NCBI GenBank assembly: GCA_934203205.1
Contig: CAKPYV010000036.1
Coordinates: 1 to 23,576 of the forward strand
Length of the DNA: 23,576 bases
Direction: 5' to 3'
DNA from: an uncultured Anaerovibrio sp.
GTDB lineage: Bacteria; Bacillota; Negativicutes; Selenomonadales; Selenomonadaceae
Shown piece after piece: positions 22,697 to 23,576 of the stretch (position 1 is the stretch's first letter; each line of letters opens with the position of its first letter). The notes under the pieces are model-generated. The model was not told where the DNA came from and searched no databases. It was given only the letters and a program-made list of their open reading frames with translations. Position numbers and translations under genes: made by a program.

Positions 22697-23343
22697 TGAG
22701 ATCTATGTTTGATCAGCAGCTGAAAACTCTGAACGAGGAAATGCTCTATATGGGCAGTCTTTGTGAGGATACTATTCAGCAGACCATTGAGGCTCTTATG
22801 TCTGGGGATGTAAAAAAGGCTCATGCTTTGAATAATATGATGAGTCAGCTTACCCAGCAGGAGCGTAGTATTGAAAATATCTGTCTCAAGCTTTTGATGC
22901 AGCAGCAGCCGGTGGCTAGAGATTTGCGAACCATATCTTCTTCCTTGAAGATGGTAACAGATATGGAACGTATTGGTATTCAGGCCTGCGAGATTGCGGA
23001 GATTATTGCGGCGGGCAATGTGGTAAGAGCTACTGATAAGGTGGATTTCCAGGAGCTGTCTAATGAGGTTAGCCATATGGTGCAGATGGCCATGATGGCT
23101 TATGATAAAAAGGATATGAATTTGGCAGATGAGGTTATCAAATACGATGATGTGGTGGATAAGCTTTTCTGTGATATTCGGGGAGATTTGATTAAGCAGT
23201 TGAAGGATGATACCAATGATGCAGAGTGTTTTATTGATATGTTGATGATTGATAAGTATTTTGAGCGTATTGGTGACCATGCAGTGAATATTGTCAGCTG
23301 GGTGAAGTTCTCTATTACTGGTGAGATTCAGATTGTAGAGTAA
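22696..23343 (+). CDS. phoU: Phosphate transport regulator PhoU
   Basis: PhoU couples Pst activity to the PhoR/PhoP sensor system and restrains phosphate uptake. The 215-residue, all-helical protein has two three-helix repeats. The second metal-binding motif is complete, FERIGDHAVNI (E190, D194). The first reads MERIGIQACEI (E91), with Ile95 where Asp is usual in PhoU, so the first metal site may be weakened. It overlaps pstB by one base and is the last gene of the operon. No phoR or phoP gene is in the window. Confidence 0.94.
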   Translation: MRSMFDQQLKTLNEEMLYMGSLCEDTIQQTIEALMSGDVKKAHALNNMMSQLTQQERSIENICLKLLMQQQPVARDLRTISSSLKMVTDMERIGIQACEIAEIIAAGNVVRATDKVDFQELSNEVSHMVQMAMMAYDKKDMNLADEVIKYDDVVDKLFCDIRGDLIKQLKDDTNDAECFIDMLMIDKYFERIGDHAVNIVSWVKFSITGEIQIVE

Positions 23344-23355
23344 GCCGGAGAATAT

Positions 23356-23395
23356 AAAAGCCTTAGAAACTGAAAGCAGTTTCTAAGGCTTTTTG
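23356..23395 (+). terminator. Terminator of the pst-phoU operon
   Basis: Perfect 17-bp stem AAAAGCCTTAGAAACTG (23356-23372) and its complement (23377-23393) with loop AAAG, followed by T. It lies 12 bp after the phoU stop. Confidence 0.95.
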
Positions 23396-23463
23396 CATAA
23401 TGGGTAAAATTCTGATTTGCCGAATACATCAATTATCTATACACTTCTCGTAGGCATGGCATA

Positions 23464-23556
23464 TACCCTTATAGGCACGCTCTCGCTATATTGATGTGGA
23501 AAACTATCCCCTATTAATGGCGATATGGGAGTACCCTTTCAGGCACGCTCTCGCTA
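23464..23556. repeat. Two copies of a 25-nt direct repeat in gene-free sequence
   Basis: TACCCTTATAGGCACGCTCT... (23464-23488) and TACCCTTTCAGGCACGCTCT... (23532-23556), both ending CGCTA, match at 23 of 25 positions and lie 68 bp apart. The 23394-23576 stretch otherwise shows no credible gene. It may be the edge of a dispersed repeat that continues past the window. Confidence 0.7.
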
Positions 23557-23576
23557 CTTTTCTCGCCTAGCGGTAC

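Overview
The window looks like the chromosome of a low-to-moderate GC Bacillota bacterium, probably class Negativicutes. That assignment is an inference from the style of the partial 5S rRNA, the PHO-box layout and the gene content; no single marker proves it. Every protein gene reads left to right.

Layout. (1) 1-110: 3' end of a 5S rRNA gene and its terminator, the end of an rRNA operon. (2) 190-9699: a complete type I-E CRISPR-Cas operon, cas3-cse1-cse2-cas7-cas5-cas6e-cas1-cas2, with tight spacing or overlaps. The last gene is a Cas2-DnaQ fusion whose exonuclease-like domain has lost most of its DEDDh catalytic residues. (3) 9739-12330: a CRISPR array of 43 repeats (28 nt) and 42 spacers, starting 39 bp after cas2. 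Its leader end is at the left, shown by repeat orientation and a degenerate last repeat. The repeat loop falls into clear blocks (GTGA, GTAA, GTCA) that record the history of the leader-end repeat. (4) 12331-12800: a non-coding and micro-gene region holding a candidate small RNA with promoter and strong terminator, then what looks like a complete type I toxin-antitoxin module: a 22-residue hydrophobic peptide, its promoter, a structured leader and a convergent antisense RNA with its own promoter. (5) 12839-13858: a secreted GH18-family glycosidase. (6) 13974-19181: a Crp/Fnr-type regulator followed by a pyrimidine-nucleoside salvage operon, udp-nupC-deoB-deoC-cdd. Nucleosides are imported (NupC), cytidine is deaminated (Cdd), uridine is phosphorolysed (Udp), pentose-1-phosphates become 5-phosphates (DeoB), and deoxyribose-5-phosphate is split into acetaldehyde and glyceraldehyde-3-phosphate (DeoC). 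(7) 19179-23393: a PHO-box-like promoter region and the high-affinity phosphate operon pstS-pstC-pstA-pstB-phoU, closed by an intrinsic terminator. (8) 23394-23576: gene-free sequence with a 25-nt direct repeat.

The strongest leads are the apparently dead exonuclease domain on Cas2, the repeat-loop succession and the fixed pyrimidine at spacer position 1 (40 of 42), and the type I toxin-antitoxin module with a neighbouring small RNA just beyond the array. Motif assignments were made by eye; no alignment, folding or database search was run.
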